DNA of 64,000 nt from assembly GCA_900491605.1 (NCBI GenBank), contig UESW01004253.1, forward strand, positions 537,726 through 601,725. Direction: 5' to 3'. The notes beneath the pieces were generated by a model. It did no database searches and was not told where the DNA came from. It saw nothing but the letters and a program-made list of their open reading frames with translations. Shown piece by piece: positions 38,148 through 51,170 of this stretch. Numbering within the stretch: the stretch's first letter is position 1; the number at the start of each line of letters is the position of its first letter. The position numbers and the translations under genes are program-made. This DNA comes from Calamus simplicifolius (Eukaryota; Streptophyta; Magnoliopsida; Arecales; Arecaceae).

Positions 38148-39660
38148 AAAAAAGTTGGTTATTCCCTTAGCTATTCCCTGGATAAACTCTATCATGTACA
38201 CTTATCCAGAGAGCATTTTTTTGTATCAAATACTACCTAAATGTTCATGCGTGTGCCCAAGGTTCACATTTATCCACATTGCTAATTTAGATGAGATTGA
38301 TGTGTTACCTCACCAATAACTTGGATGAGGGCCTCACATATCCAAAGTTGAAACTGAATACAATATTTAAAAGCACATGACATCTTTTAATAGCTGGATG
38401 CACGTGAGAATTAATCATATATGAGACGAACAAATTTAAAGGCCATATGTTGAATGAACTTTGTCTTTCAAAGCAACGTCACTGTTTGCTTTTTTTTTTT
38501 TTTTTAAGCATGATGAGTCCATTAAGAATGTTGGTTGGTTAGTATATTTTTACTTTATTGACCTAGCAGATGGTCATTTGCTCCAAGGAAACAAAGTTTA
38601 TTTACATAAATAATTTTAAGTAAATGTCCTCTTATATTAATTGAGATGCTACATGTATATAAAGAAATTTCAAAATTTGAATTCAATAAAATAAACCAAG
38701 ATTCAGATTGTATTTGAATAAAATGCCAAGTTTCCAAGTCAAGAAAAACGAAAACATTTTTCGGACTTGGCTCAATATGTTGACTTTTAAATGCCTAGTT
38801 AATTTTTTATACTTCAAATACAAAAGAAAAAGCAAAAGCCTGGTAAGATAAACTATATCAGTTTTCCAAAGTATTTTCAACTTTTATCATGTTGCAATTC
38901 AATGCAAGGAGATTTATCTCCATATCTTACTCTTTTAATTTTTTAAATATTTGTGTACAAATAAGGATCTTGGATGCAGATTTTTTTGATAGTTGCCACA
39001 AGACTTAGGGAAAGACTGAGGAAGATGTAAAAAGAAAATATTTACTAGGTTTTGATTTCTACGATGTTGAAGTCGAAACTCTGATTTGTTTTTTTTAGAG
39101 AAAAGGATACTCTGATAATTTGGCATGGTTTCCATCTTCCACCAAGAAGCCTTGGTGGTGGAATAACCCTTTTGAAGTTCTATTTTCGTATCTCTAATTA
39201 TTGGAGTTAATAATTGATACTATTTTTGCTCCAATTAAGCGTACTATAGACCAATTTATTCTTAATATTTATAATATTTAAGTATATAATATTTCTAAAA
39301 TTAGTTTACATAGAATCTTAATTTTTATAAGAATATTTATATTCTAGCAAAAAGAAGAAATACTTAAAAGATAAAAAAGATTTATAAGAAATTTAAATAA
39401 CATTTAAAAGAGGATAAAATGATTATCATATTTTGTTATTATGAACCAAATATGATAATATTCAATTCTTGAGAATTTGATTACCAAATATAAGATTACC
39501 GTTAATGTAAAATTTTAGATAATATATTATTGTGAACCAAAAGAGTTATCTTAAATATGTATCAACTTGCAGAAAATGAATGATAGTAATATAGCTAATA
39601 AAAAAATATACGGTGTAAACTGCATAATTTACAATTTCAAATTATTGATTTTAATTTAAA
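38148..39660. other. AT-rich spacer
   Basis: Contains a 15-T run near 38490. 39540-39660 resembles the RLP 3' flank fragment at 32690-32745 and 21490-21600. No gene is recognised. Confidence 0.5.
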
Positions 39661-39681
39661 TATCTATATACATATACATAT

Positions 39682-39737
<56 letters not shown>
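39661..39737. repeat. (TATACA)n(CATA)n(CA)n microsatellite
   Basis: A compound simple repeat ending in about 18 CA units. Confidence 0.95.
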
Positions 39738-39739
<2 letters not shown>

Positions 39740-39964
39740 GATTTCACCTAATTCATATATCACATATAATTTTCAAATTAAATGACAAGCACTTTTAAAT
39801 CATAAAATTTAAAATAAAATTTTAACATAATTTATGAAATATAACAAATTCAAACATATAGATTTTCAAATATAATAGTATTTTAATAACTAATTTAATC
39901 CAGATTTTTAGGCAACATATGTATAAAATATTTTACAAAATTTTAAAATTATTTTATTAGTTAT

Positions 39965-40701
39965 CAATCAATCTAAAAATACTCTAATTAGGATAAGGTA
40001 ACTTCTTCAAATAAAGTTGCTAGCACTCATAGACACCTAGTTAATCTTTTAATTTTGATAGTTAAGTGCTCTATCAACTTTCATCCTTCAACCTTTACTC
40101 TTTGGATTATTAATCTGGTGCCCAAAAATATTAATTAGACCCTATTTATAGATATATTTTTAAAGTCGTTCCCTACTTTATATAAAATTAATTTTCTAAA
40201 ATTTATATATTCCCTACTTCCATTTGGAAACCAATTTTATAGATTCCAACTAAACTTTTGAGTAATTTGATGTCTATTTTTTGGCAAGAAAAAATTATAT
40301 AAATTTTTTAAAAAATCATTCTTAAATTATGAGCTGTGAAATAGTAGTTTCATAATTTTTTTGTAAATTTATTAGTGAATATTTTTTTAATTGCCTATAA
40401 CTTCATCATAAGACCTCTATTTTAGGTGATTCAAAATTTATTAAAAAGTTAACACCGGATGTTAATATGATGGACTTGCTTATAATTTTGCATCAATTGT
40501 TAAGGATCTTGGATGTATGGGTGGGCTTAATTAAAGGAGCCCAAGGGCTTCCCCTTCCAAGCGCTTCAAGTGCTTGCTGTAGTTGGAGGACTCCAAGTCC
40601 TTAGTTGACTCAATTGAGCCAACATGATGAGCTTAACACCGTGTCAACTTTGAGCCAACTCGGGCTGAATTATTTTTAATTTTTTAAAAAAATATGGGCA
40701 A
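39965..40701. repeat. Distal 5' flank of RLP copy 3
   Basis: Aligns with 13735-14480 upstream of copy 2, for example CTTGCTTATAATTTTGCATC and GGATCTTGGATGTATGGGTG in both. Confidence 0.8.
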
Positions 40702-41760
40702 AAAAGCTAATGACTAATTCTTTAGAAAGGATACTACTTACATGACTTGAGAATAGAGTATTGTTTACGTTACTGGGAATGGATGGCTACTGACTTGAGA
40801 ATCAATCACCATTTACTTGGGAATAGATAACTAGTGATTTGAGAACCAACCCCATTTACTTAGGAATGTATATTTATAGACTTAAGAATCGACCTTCCAG
40901 TTATCACAGAAAAGCTAATGACTAATTGCTTTAGAAAGGATCACTGCTTACGTGACATGAGAATAGAGTATTGTTTATGTTAGTGGAAATGGATGGCTAT
41001 TGGTTCGAGAATCAACCACTGTTTACTTGGGAATGGATAGCTAGTGACTTGAAAACGACCCCCGTTTACTTGGGAATGGACATTTATAGACTTGAGAATC
41101 AACCTCCCATCTATCACAGAAAAGCTAATGACTAATTGCTTTAGAAAAGATCACTACATACGTGACTTGAGAATAGAGTATTGTTTATGTTAGTGGAAAT
41201 GGAAGGCTATTGATTCGAGAATCAACTATCATTTACTTGGGAATGGATAGCTAGTGACTTGAAAACGGAACCCCGTTTACTTAGGAATGGATATCTATAG
41301 ACTTTAGAATCGACCTCCTAGCTATCGTAGAAAAAGCTAATGGCTATTTGCTTTAGAAAGGATCACTACTTACGTGACTTGGGAATAGAGTATTGTTTAC
41401 GTTATTGGAAATGGACGGCTATTGACTCGAGAATCAACCACTATTTACTTGGAAATGGATAGCTAGTGACTTGAGAACCAACCCCTGTATACTTGGGAAT
41501 GGATAGCTATGGGCTTGAGAATTGACCTCCAAGCTATTGCAGAAAAGCTAAAGACTAATTGTTTTAGAAAAGATTACTGCTGACGTGACTTGAGAATAGA
41601 GTATTGTTTATGTTACTGAGAATAGATGGCTATTGACTCGAGAATCAATCATCGTTTACTTGGAAATGGACAGCTAGTGACTTGAGAACCAACCTCCGTT
41701 AAGTTGGGAATTGACAGCTAGATTTGAGAATCAACTACCGTTTGCTTGGGAATGGACAAC
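40702..41760. repeat. Tandem array, about five units of 208-212 bp
   Basis: Unit starts (AAAAGCTAATGACTAATTGC-like) fall at 40702, 40910, 41120, 41332 and 41543. Each unit contains several copies of a shorter motif built on GAGAATNNAC...TTTACTTGGGAATGGA, so the array has two levels of repetition. The equivalent place upstream of copy 2 (14557-14900) has only about one and a half units. Confidence 0.9.
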
Positions 41761-43413
41761 CATTGAATGGACTACCATTTACTTGATGGGTGAATAGACA
41801 ACCATGAACTTTGCTTGAGAATGGGCCATCATTTACCTAACTACTTACCGATTGCGTGACTTGAGAATAGACTATCATTTACTCTGACTCGAGAATACAA
41901 TGTATCTTACTACATAGGGTGCTGTTTGGATCTGTTGGTAGTGAACGTCGAATTTCCACCGTAGATCTGATTGCAATACAACATATTTTGTGATTCTTCT
42001 TCTGTCAATTTGTGTCCTCCGATGCACTAGAACATGACTCTGAAGTTCGGCATGAATCTCATAGTTCACAATGTTAACACACCTTGGAATGCATTGCAAA
42101 CAAAGTCCTCTTATACATAGAGCGGAGCTAAGCTATCCCTCGACTCATGATGCACTTGAAATCCCTTCAAAAAGTTCACTGCATGGGGCGAAGAAAACAA
42201 AAAAAATCGGGGATAAGTTTCATGAGGTTCAAGTGATTAACACAGCTAATTCTTGAAGATGCTTATCAAATTGAAGCAAGGCTCATTGGTAGCATGTTTT
42301 GAAGTAGCTCATCTAACCGAAAGAGATTATGGTTATTATGGCTCATCGAACAGCAGCCCACTAATTACTGGTGAACCTCATTTTAAATGAGCTTTTCTAT
42401 TATTTGCCATCAAACCATTTGAATTTGTTCCATACAACATTAGTTGTGCTGCATATCTATTGTAATCCTATGAAGTATATTAATAGCCATATATTTGAAG
42501 TTTTTGTATTATTGCTAAAAAGTTAAAAAACTGTTGTATTCTATTGTTAAAAGTGAAGCACAACACTTAAACAAAGATTTACGATCATTTTTTTATTCAA
42601 ATTTAAAATCATTCATTAAAAAACCAGTTCATTGGTTAGGGTGGCCATGATATGATTCCTATTATAAAGATTGATCCATGTATTTGAAAGATGTTGTGGA
42701 ACTGTCAAACATGAAATCGTGTAAACAAAGACTGCTTGGTTCCATCCGAATAGTTGTTGTCGTTTCTATGGATAAAATTCAAGTCTCACAAATTTAACTT
42801 ATCTAAGAAAATTTTTGAAAACATTAATGGATTCCTTCTAGGTTACGTTAAGCTGTGAAAACTACATATGAAGGATAACAGCCTTTTAGCAGCCCCCCAT
42901 GAAGATCATTGCTATATATTCACTTTCATATAAAGATCATAACAACTCACGCAACAAATTAAGTTCACTCATGACTTCCAAAGATAACAGCTTGTTACTA
43001 CCACAAAAACCTAATGATAGATTACTCTAGTTTATGTGGTTTACAATAGGATTTTTTAATTCCTTAAATTGACTCGGCTATGGATTGCTTCAACTCAACC
43101 TCAAATTCGTCTTCACTTGGGAAGGTAGAAGCCAATTTTGACCCGAAGCCCAGCACGGCTCCATAACCAACCCTAATTGTTGGGTCTTTTGGAAAAAATT
43201 AGTTGGTGCAAAAAAGCTGATCTACTCAAATGGCTCTTTTAAACTTTTTAAGTTCTAACAATGACAGACTCATATTATATTCTAATTCTCTAATAAATTA
43301 CCCATAGATTTCACTGGTAAGTAATGTGGCCCCTTCATACTTAGTTAAAGTTGAAGAATAAACTGAAGTAACAAATACTCGTATTGTACGATTTATGCTG
43401 GAATTTAAATTAC
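41761..43413. repeat. Middle 5' flank of RLP copy 3
   Basis: 42190-42600 matches 12005-12560 and 14960-15370. 42600-43413 matches 15370-16260 in order. No conserved frame is seen. Confidence 0.75.
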
Positions 43414-43810
43414 AATACAAAACTCAATTCAACTCAACTCAACTCAACTTATCTAAACATTTTTTCAACTACATGGGGTCGGCTATATGAATCTGTTTTC
43501 TCCACTCTGCTCTATTCAGGACCAAGTCAACATTCAAATTACAAATAGTTATATTTTTTTAATTATTTCTATCAATGTTAGTTTAGGTCTACCTCTACCT
43601 CTATTCTTACCATGAATTATTAAAAATATCACTCTTTCTAACTGGAACATCTAAAAGTTTACGTTGTATACGTCCAAACCACCATAATCAATTTTCTCTC
43701 ATTTTATCTTCAATTGGAGCTACTCATATCATTTCTTATATATGTTTATTTCTAATTCTATCTTTTAAAGTTTACCACATATCCATCTTAAGAAATGATA
43801 ATACAAAACT
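43414..43810 (-). mobile_element. 5'-truncated LINE (non-LTR retrotransposon) tail with target duplication
   Basis: The minus strand of 43425-43799 encodes broken pieces of the RT 3' end common in plant LINEs (IEDKMRE-, NRGRGRPKLT- and NRAEWRK-like patches). It ends in a short repeated tail (TTGAG)n. AATACAAAACT occurs on both sides (43414-43424 and 43800-43810). The empty site exists once upstream of copy 2, at about 16273-16285. This proves an insertion after the flank duplication. Confidence 0.8.
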
Positions 43811-45195
43811 GCCCAATATATGCTAGCGTCTAAAGAGGTTTTGCTTGACAAATACTATTCATCTCTCTAAGGAAAAAGTTCACTTCCCATCATTTGCCTT
43901 GTGGATGGATCAGTGGAGGTCATCTAGCAGCCTAGGATGGAGGTCATATCAGTGGTCCATTCCAGATAACGTGATACATGGTGCATGACTAGTCACCCGA
44001 GATGCGTCCCATGCGTGGTTTACTTGACTTGCAATGACATCAGCTACTATTAATTACTATCGTAGAAAATTAAGATAATGGCAAAAATTGCTTGACTTGA
44101 GAATGGACAACCGTTTACTTGACTCGAGGATGGACCATTTATTTCTGCATAGGATGCAGCTTGGATCGATCCGCTATGCAGCCAAAGTCGAGCTTCTACA
44201 GCAGATCTGGCTGCAACACTATAGATTTTGTGATTCCTGTTTTGTGGTGTTTTGAAAATCGGATCAAACTAATGACCGATTAAATCAATCAAATTTTATT
44301 ATTAAAATTAATTTTTATATGATTCGATGAAAATTAAAAAAATTCATTGAACCGATCGAATTTCGAACCAGTTCAATCCAATTTTTAAAATTTTTTTTAA
44401 AATCTTTTATTTAAATTGTATTTATATTTTATTATTTTATATTATTAAATTAAAAATTAATTATAATATTATTTGATTCTACAAAATCGATTCATTCGAT
44501 TAAATCGATTCATTCAATTGAATCGATTAACTCATAATCCAAATGTTAAGTTGGTTCATTATTCGATCCAATTTTTGAAACATTGCTGTTTTGCCTCTGT
44601 CCCCTTCCAAGCAATAAAAATGATTGCAAATTCTAGCATGAAGCATCTCATAGATCACAGTGTAACACACCGGGAAATGCATAGCTGACAAAGTTCTCTC
44701 GTGCCGCAGAGATTAACCGAACCGTGCCTCCGCCCATGATCTACTTCAAATTCCTTCAAAAAAAAGTTCCACTCACGGGTGACGCACGCTACAACCAAAA
44801 TGGGCCATTAATTAATTTACTCATTATAACTTAGAAAAGTTAATGATTCCTCTTCTACTCAAGGACAAACCAGCCTAGTGCTAAATAAACACTTAACTCT
44901 ACAATAATTATCGATAAATAAATCTTATATGGTATCGATTAAAATAATAATATTGGTTAGAAGAAAAGATCAAAAAAGGAAACAAAGATGTTAGTTAGTT
45001 TAAATAAACAATCAAGAAATCTTTTCAATAATCAAAGAAAGATGACTAAAAAAAAATATTATTCAACTCGGAGAGTAGAAAAAAAGAATAATATATCCGA
45101 TACTACCTGCCACAATACTCGCCAAGTTAAGTACGAGCTTAAAGTTATGGGCCCACAACGCTGCAAGATGGAATATACTTCGGTATCACTTAACT
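43811..45195. repeat. Proximal 5' flank of RLP copy 3
   Basis: 43800-44000 matches 16270-16470. 44090-44140 carries GAGAATGGAC minisatellite units with two TTGACT W-box cores. 44620-44780 matches 29761-29930. 44790-45170 has no match I see. Homology to copy 2 resumes at about 45185. Confidence 0.65.
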
Positions 45196-45203
45196 TATAA
45201 AAC
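45196..45203 (+). promoter_or_regulatory. TATA box of RLP copy 3
   Basis: TATAAAAC, 103 bp before the ATG at 45299, in the same context as the copy-2 box. The leader (GAGCATG.ACA.GATGAGAAA) is conserved. Confidence 0.6.
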
Positions 45204-45298
45204 AGAGCATGAACATGATGAGAAAACACCCCTCATAGTTTTTCCTCCTCTCCTTTTCTTTCCTCATTCTCTTTGACGTGGCATCAAGTGCTGCTCTC

Positions 45299-48200
45299 AT
45301 GGCTGTTTGTTGTAATTGGAGTGCAAATGGTTTCATGGTGATGCTGATCGGGCTCGTCCTCTTGTCTTTCTGTCTTGGTGGTGGAGATGGTTCCATTGTG
45401 AATGGTAGCTGCATGGAGAGTGAAAGGAAAGCTTTGCTTGCCATCAAAGCCAACATCTACGATCCTCACCAGTGGCTCTCTTCTTGGAGGGGCCATGATT
45501 GCTGCCGATGGAGAGGAGTGGGCTGCAACAATATCACCGGCCATGTGGTAAAGCTCAATTTGAGGTATCCATATGACTTGTATGCCCTATATGAAACTAA
45601 AAAATACCCAGGTCCAAGTAAGCTAAATTCTTCTTTGCTTGACTTGATGCATTTGAAGTACTTGGATTTGAGCATGAATAATTTTTCTAGAGCTCCAATT
45701 CCTAAATTCATTGGTTCCCTCATGCATTTGGAATATCTTAACCTCTCTTATGCCAGGTTCAGTGGATCCATCCCACCTGAGCTTGGAAACCTCTCAAGCT
45801 TGCGTTTCCTTGATATTAGTTGGAATAATAATTATTATTTTTATTATTTTTATTTTATTATGATGGTTCGTCCTTACATGCTGATAACCTTCTTTGGCTC
45901 AACAACATCTCTTCTTTGCATCTGCTTGACTTAAGTGGTGCTAATCTTTCCAAGGCAACCAACTGGTTTCATGAGATTAACATGCTCCCTTCTTTGTCAG
46001 TCTTGCATTTGTCCTATACGGGCCTCCCTATTGTATTTCCTTTTATATCACATTTGAACCTCACTTCTCTCACCATGCTTGATCTTTCTAGGAATTACTA
46101 TATCAATACTTCGATATCTCATTGGTTGTTCAATATTAGTAGTCTTACTCATCTCAATCTTGAATATTGTTATTTAACTGATCGATCGCTATCCACCATA
46201 GGGAATCTACATAACTTGCAGCTCTTAGATTTGTCTGATAATCAAATTACAGGAGAGGTTTTCCAAAACTTGGGAAACCTCAGCCACTTGGAGCATCTGC
46301 TTATGCGTTGGAATAGAATCAATGGAGACAAACCAAAAAGCATCGAAAACCTCCACAATTTAAAGGAGTTAGATTTGTCTGATAATGAAATTACTGAAGA
46401 TATTTTCCAAAGCTTTGGAAACCTCAGCCACTTGAAACATCTACGGATGGGTTGGAACAAAATCAGTGGAGAGATACCAAAAGAAATCGGGAACCTCCGC
46501 AACTTGGAGGAATTAAATTTGTGGGGAAACCAAAATATAAGTGGAGAGATACCAAAAATCATTGGAAATCTTGTTCACTTACAGGTATTAGATTTATCAG
46601 ATAATATGTTGAGTGGAAAGATGCCAGAAATCATGGGGAATTTGATCCATCTGCAGGAGCTAGATTTATCAAACAACAACATCAGCGGAGAGATGCCAGA
46701 AATCATTGGGAACCTTATCCATCTACAGATGCTTCAAATTTTGAGGTTAAGCGGGAATCGCTTTACTGGGGAGATACCAAAAATCATGGGAAACTTCATC
46801 CATCTACAGGAACTAGATTTATCATCTAACAACATCAGTGGAGAGATACCAGATCTTTTTGATAAACTTCATGAACTAAGATTTTTGTGGTTAGGAGGGA
46901 ATCACATAACTGGGAAGATACCAAGATCCATATGGAACTTGAACAACTTAGAGTGGCTAAGTTTATCAGAAAACAAGATCAGTGGAGATATAACTGAAGT
47001 CCACTTTGCTAATTTTACAAGATTAGAAAGCTTGGATATATCTTACAACTCATTTGAAGTGATCCTAATCAAGATTGGATTCCTCCATTTAATGCTTGGG
47101 AAATTGCAATGAGTTATTGTCATTTGGGACCAAAATTTCCAGCTTGGCTTCGAACACAGACAAATTTGGAATTTTTATATCTCTCTAGAAACAATATTTC
47201 TGATAGCTTTCCCACTTGGTTTTGGGATTTAAAGTACATTTTTTATTTGAATGTGTCCCACAATGATATAACAGGGCGATTACCAACTTCTTTGGGAGGC
47301 CAACAATATAGTTACTTTGATGTGAGTTTCAACAATATTTATGGTCCAGTGCCTGAGTTGGATGCTTCTTTCCTGCACAGCTTTAATCTAAATAACAACT
47401 CATTTTCAGGCCCTATTCCCTTGAACCTTGCCAAAGCTACAGAACTCCAATTCCTTTTGTTGTCCCATAACAATATTAATGGTAGCATCCCCTTGTTCCT
47501 TTATAATCTATCTTCATTGGAAGTTTTAGATCTCTCCAACAATAACCTCTCCGGTGACATATACTTGTTCTTTAGTAATATGACTTGGTTGGAAGTTCTA
47601 GATTTATCTAGCAACAATCTGTCTGAAGGACTTGATCGCTACCGGAATGAATCACAACTGGGAGCAGTACATTCTCAAGAGGACAATAAGTTAGAGCATT
47701 CTTCATATTCAACGGTGTGTCCAATTAACCTCCAGTCATTGCACCTGAGAAATAACAGTCTCTCTGGAAAACTTCCTTCATTGTTGAAACATTGTAGACA
47801 ATTGGTTGTTCTTGATCTTAGTGAAAACATGTTCTCTGGCAACCTATCAGCTTGGATTGGGAAAAGTCTCAAATCATTGAGAGTTTTTTCTTTGAGGTCA
47901 AATTTCTTGGAAGGCAACATTCCAGCACAACTATCTCATCTTGCTTCTCTTCAAGTTTTGGACCTAGCTTGCAACAATTTCTCTGGTATTTTGCCTTCAA
48001 CTTTTGAAAATTTTAAAGGAATGATGGTGATTGATAATGGGAGCAAATCCTTTCTTACTGATTTGAATGCTTATTATACTGAGAGCTTATCAATATCCAC
48101 AAAAGGAATAGAAATTGTTTACACCAGTGTGCTCTCATTTGTTAGAGGCATAGACCTCTCACATAATAATCTTTCTGGAGTGATTCCTGAAAATCTTATA

Positions 48201-48763
48201 AATCTTCAAGGATTGAATTTCTTGAACCTCTCTAATAATCACTTCATAGGAGAGATCCCAAAAAATATTGGTGCATTGGGGCAATTGGAATCACTTGATT
48301 TATCAGTGAATAATCTGTCAGGCATGATTCCATCATCTATTTCCTTTCTATATTCTTTAAGTCACTTGAATTTGTCTAATAACAACTTGTCAGGAAGTAT
48401 TCCAAGGGGAAATCAAATACAAACATTCTGTGATCCCTCCATCTATAGTGGTAATTCCGATCTTCATGGATGGCCGTTACCATGGTGCTCAAATGATGCC
48501 CCTTCAAAAAGTCCTTTTCAAACAAGAGCTCAAAAAGAGGAACCTAGAAAAAGAGATGTGTTTGAAATTATATGGCAGTATGTTGGCTTTGCAGTGGGAT
48601 TTGCTGTGGGGTTTTGGGGTTATTCTATGCCATCATGACCAACCAGACTAGGAGGATTGCTTATTTCCAATTGATCGACAAGACATCTTATTGTATCTAT
48701 GTGCAATCAACATTTAGATTTGCTAAATTGAAGTCCATCTTGATGAGCAACAACCAAGGCTGA
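45299..48763 (+). pseudogene. LRR receptor-like protein, copy 3 (full length, three frame breaks)
   Basis: Single-exon receptor-like protein of about 1155 codons, the closest paralogue of copy 2. The start is the ATG at 45299, since the upstream in-frame GTG is not a plant start. Signal peptide, LRRNT (CMESERKALLAIK, CCRWRGVGC), about 30 LRRs, loop, island and terminal LRRs are all present. The membrane helix GFAVGFAVGFWG and a tail ending SNNQG follow. There is no kinase. Breaks: a net shift at 45828-45870, where a TTATT-rich tract replaces normal LRR coding; an A lost at 47067-47068 (AA for AAA); and a G lost at 48616-48619 (GGGG for GGGGG), which puts the end of the membrane helix out of frame. 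The last two are homopolymer slips. The first looks like real microsatellite growth. Confidence 0.88.
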
Positions 48764-50192
48764 GGTAAACATGAAGATTGTATGGTGACTGATGTATATG
48801 GGTACTAGTTTTTATTTGAATCTATTCCTTTTTGTGAGAAATACCCATAGTATGACAAATAATTCATATGTACTCAAATGTATTACAATTATAAATAACC
48901 CAAAATGCTTTTTTGGTTGCTTTAACACTCTTCTTGTTATTGGTCTTAAGTGATAACAAAGATATTTTAATCCTTTTTTGTTTGATATTCTTTTAATTTG
49001 CAGTATCAACATATTGAGTACTCCAAACCTCCATATCAACAAAATATGACTTCTCATCGCAAAAAGTTGCACACATATAACCTACACAAAGTAGCTGTTT
49101 AGCTTGGTGAACGTGGGTTGAATAAAAGCCCCTTTAGCAATGTGGCTTTCTCTTTTTCTTAGTTGAAATTGGGTCATTTCTTCCTAGATTGGTCCATTAT
49201 GAAGACTAGATTTAGTTTTGGTCAGAAAAAAAAGGGATGTCGCTTTGGTTTCACAACTTGGGTCAAGTTTATGTCGCTTCTAATTGTGCAATCTATCTTT
49301 AACTACAAAAGATTTGAGCAACTTAGTCTAAAGGCAACATAAAACCTTAGGACTACGGAGTAATTAATGGTCAAGGTCCCTTAGGATCAAGGTTGTAGAG
49401 TATTAGAAATAATAGATCATATCCAACAATACCCTCTAATTATGCAATCTATTTTTCAATCTCTTCATGCCTAAGTTATGAATATCTAAATTAAATAATT
49501 TCTGATATATAAGTATTTAGAGTTAATAGATATCTAATAACTTAGATCGTCTATGTAAAAGCTTCATCATCAAAATTTAAACTTGACTGGATCTTAAATA
49601 GGCTCGAGCAAATAAAGAACAAAACAAAATGGAACTACTTGTTTAAATAAATTAATTACAAAAAAAGGTTGAGACCTAAGTATATGCAGATGCAAGGAGC
49701 CTATTTTTCTGATACTTGCCATCTAATAAATTGAAAGGCATGTGTCAAATTTTTATTCGATATTAAAATTAAAATCAGAATCAAAATCATAAACTATTGA
49801 AGTTGAAATCAAAATTAATAATTCTCCATTTGATTAGAATCGAATTAGAATTGGCTTAATTCTTATTGTTTCCAATACCGTTGTTTCATTTGTCCAAAAT
49901 TTGGAATTAAAATCGATCTAGATTTTTAATTTTATTCCTTAAAATTCAAATTGATTGTTTTATTGAATAAAATAATTGTTGATTATAGTTGTTTACATAA
50001 GATAGAAGATATTTTGTTTAGTTAATATGCAGAAGACGAGCGCAATGCCTTCATGTTCTTTTTCTTCTTAAAAACAAAAAATATACCAATATTAGAATTT
50101 ATATCATAGGGTTTCACTATGATTCTATTTATTTATTTTTAATGTATAACAATAATGCTGTGATAAGATGTGATAAGAGGGCTTATGAATAG
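48764..50192. repeat. 3' flank of RLP copy 3, cut by the Tat insertion
   Basis: 48764-49200 aligns with the flanks of copies 1 and 2. 49240-49595 aligns with 3240-3570. 49600-50190 aligns with 22430-23040. Homology stops at about 50192, where the copy-2 flank continues but this one enters the gypsy element. Confidence 0.78.
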
Positions 50193-50716
50193 TGTTGCCG
50201 TCAAGTTACGTTCCTCCAACACCAAAAAATGGAGATCCTCCTCCTCGAAGTGCTCCTGCAAGGAAGTCCCCAAAGATCGGTTGCATCGGTGGGGATCCTC
50301 CGATGCTCAAGTAAGCGACTCGGGAACAGTAAAAAAAAGCTAATAGGAAATAGCTAGAGAACTTGAGTTCAGCTCCCTTCCTCGTTGCGAGTATAGGTTC
50401 TTATATCTGTTCGAAGATCCCCCTTTCTCACTTTTAGAAGGTGGCTAATCCCGATGAGCCGTTGTTCGATAGCGGACAGGTGGCCAGGCTGACATGGATA
50501 GGTCACAACCGATATTGGGCATGTCAGAGGTATCTTGCACCATGAATCACCTGTCTGGTGCGGGGCCACATATGGTAGGTGGGCTTAGTCGTGTCGGGCA
50601 TGCGCCATTACAGGCAGTGGCCATGCGCAATTACAGATGGTTAGTGAACCACGTGGCAGCCGTGGATGGCTGGTGGACCATGTGGTAGTGTCAGGCAGCT
50701 CGAGGTAGGGAACACT

Positions 50717-51170
50717 TGAGGTTCAAGGCCAAGGGGACCCGCACCTAGGGGCCGAAGGGATGAGGTTCGAGGCCAAGGGACTCCGGGTCTAAGGCTGAGG
50801 GGATTCCAGGTCTAAGACTGAGGGGGACATGAGGTCCGAGGCCGAGGGGACTCCAGGCCCGAGGCCAAGGGGACATGAGGTCCGAGGCCGAGGGGACTCC
50901 GGTCTGAGGCCGATGGGACTCTAGGTTTGAGGTTGAGGGGACATGAGGTTCGAGGCCGAGGAGACACGAGGTCTGAGGCTGAGGGGACTCTAGGTCCGAG
51001 GCCGGGGGGACATGAGGTCCAAGGCCAAGGAGACACGGGGTCCGAGGTCGAGGAGACACGAGGTCCGAGGCCGAGGAGACCTTGGAGGACGAGGCTGAGG
51101 GAGCCTCGAAGGCCGAGGTGGAGGGTGCCTCGGAGGCCAAGGCCAAGTGGGCCTCGAAGGCTGAGGTGGG
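50717..51170. repeat. 23-bp GC-rich minisatellite
   Basis: About 18 variant units of AGGCCGAGGGGACATGAGG plus TCCG. Pro/Ser/Arg-rich open frames on both strands here are products of the repeat. It lies between the left end of the Tat element and its accessory gene, possibly inside the 3' LTR. Confidence 0.9.

Noticed and set aside
50717..51170. CRISPR-like regular repeats
   Set aside because: Units are contiguous variants with no unique spacers, and the DNA is a plant retrotransposon.
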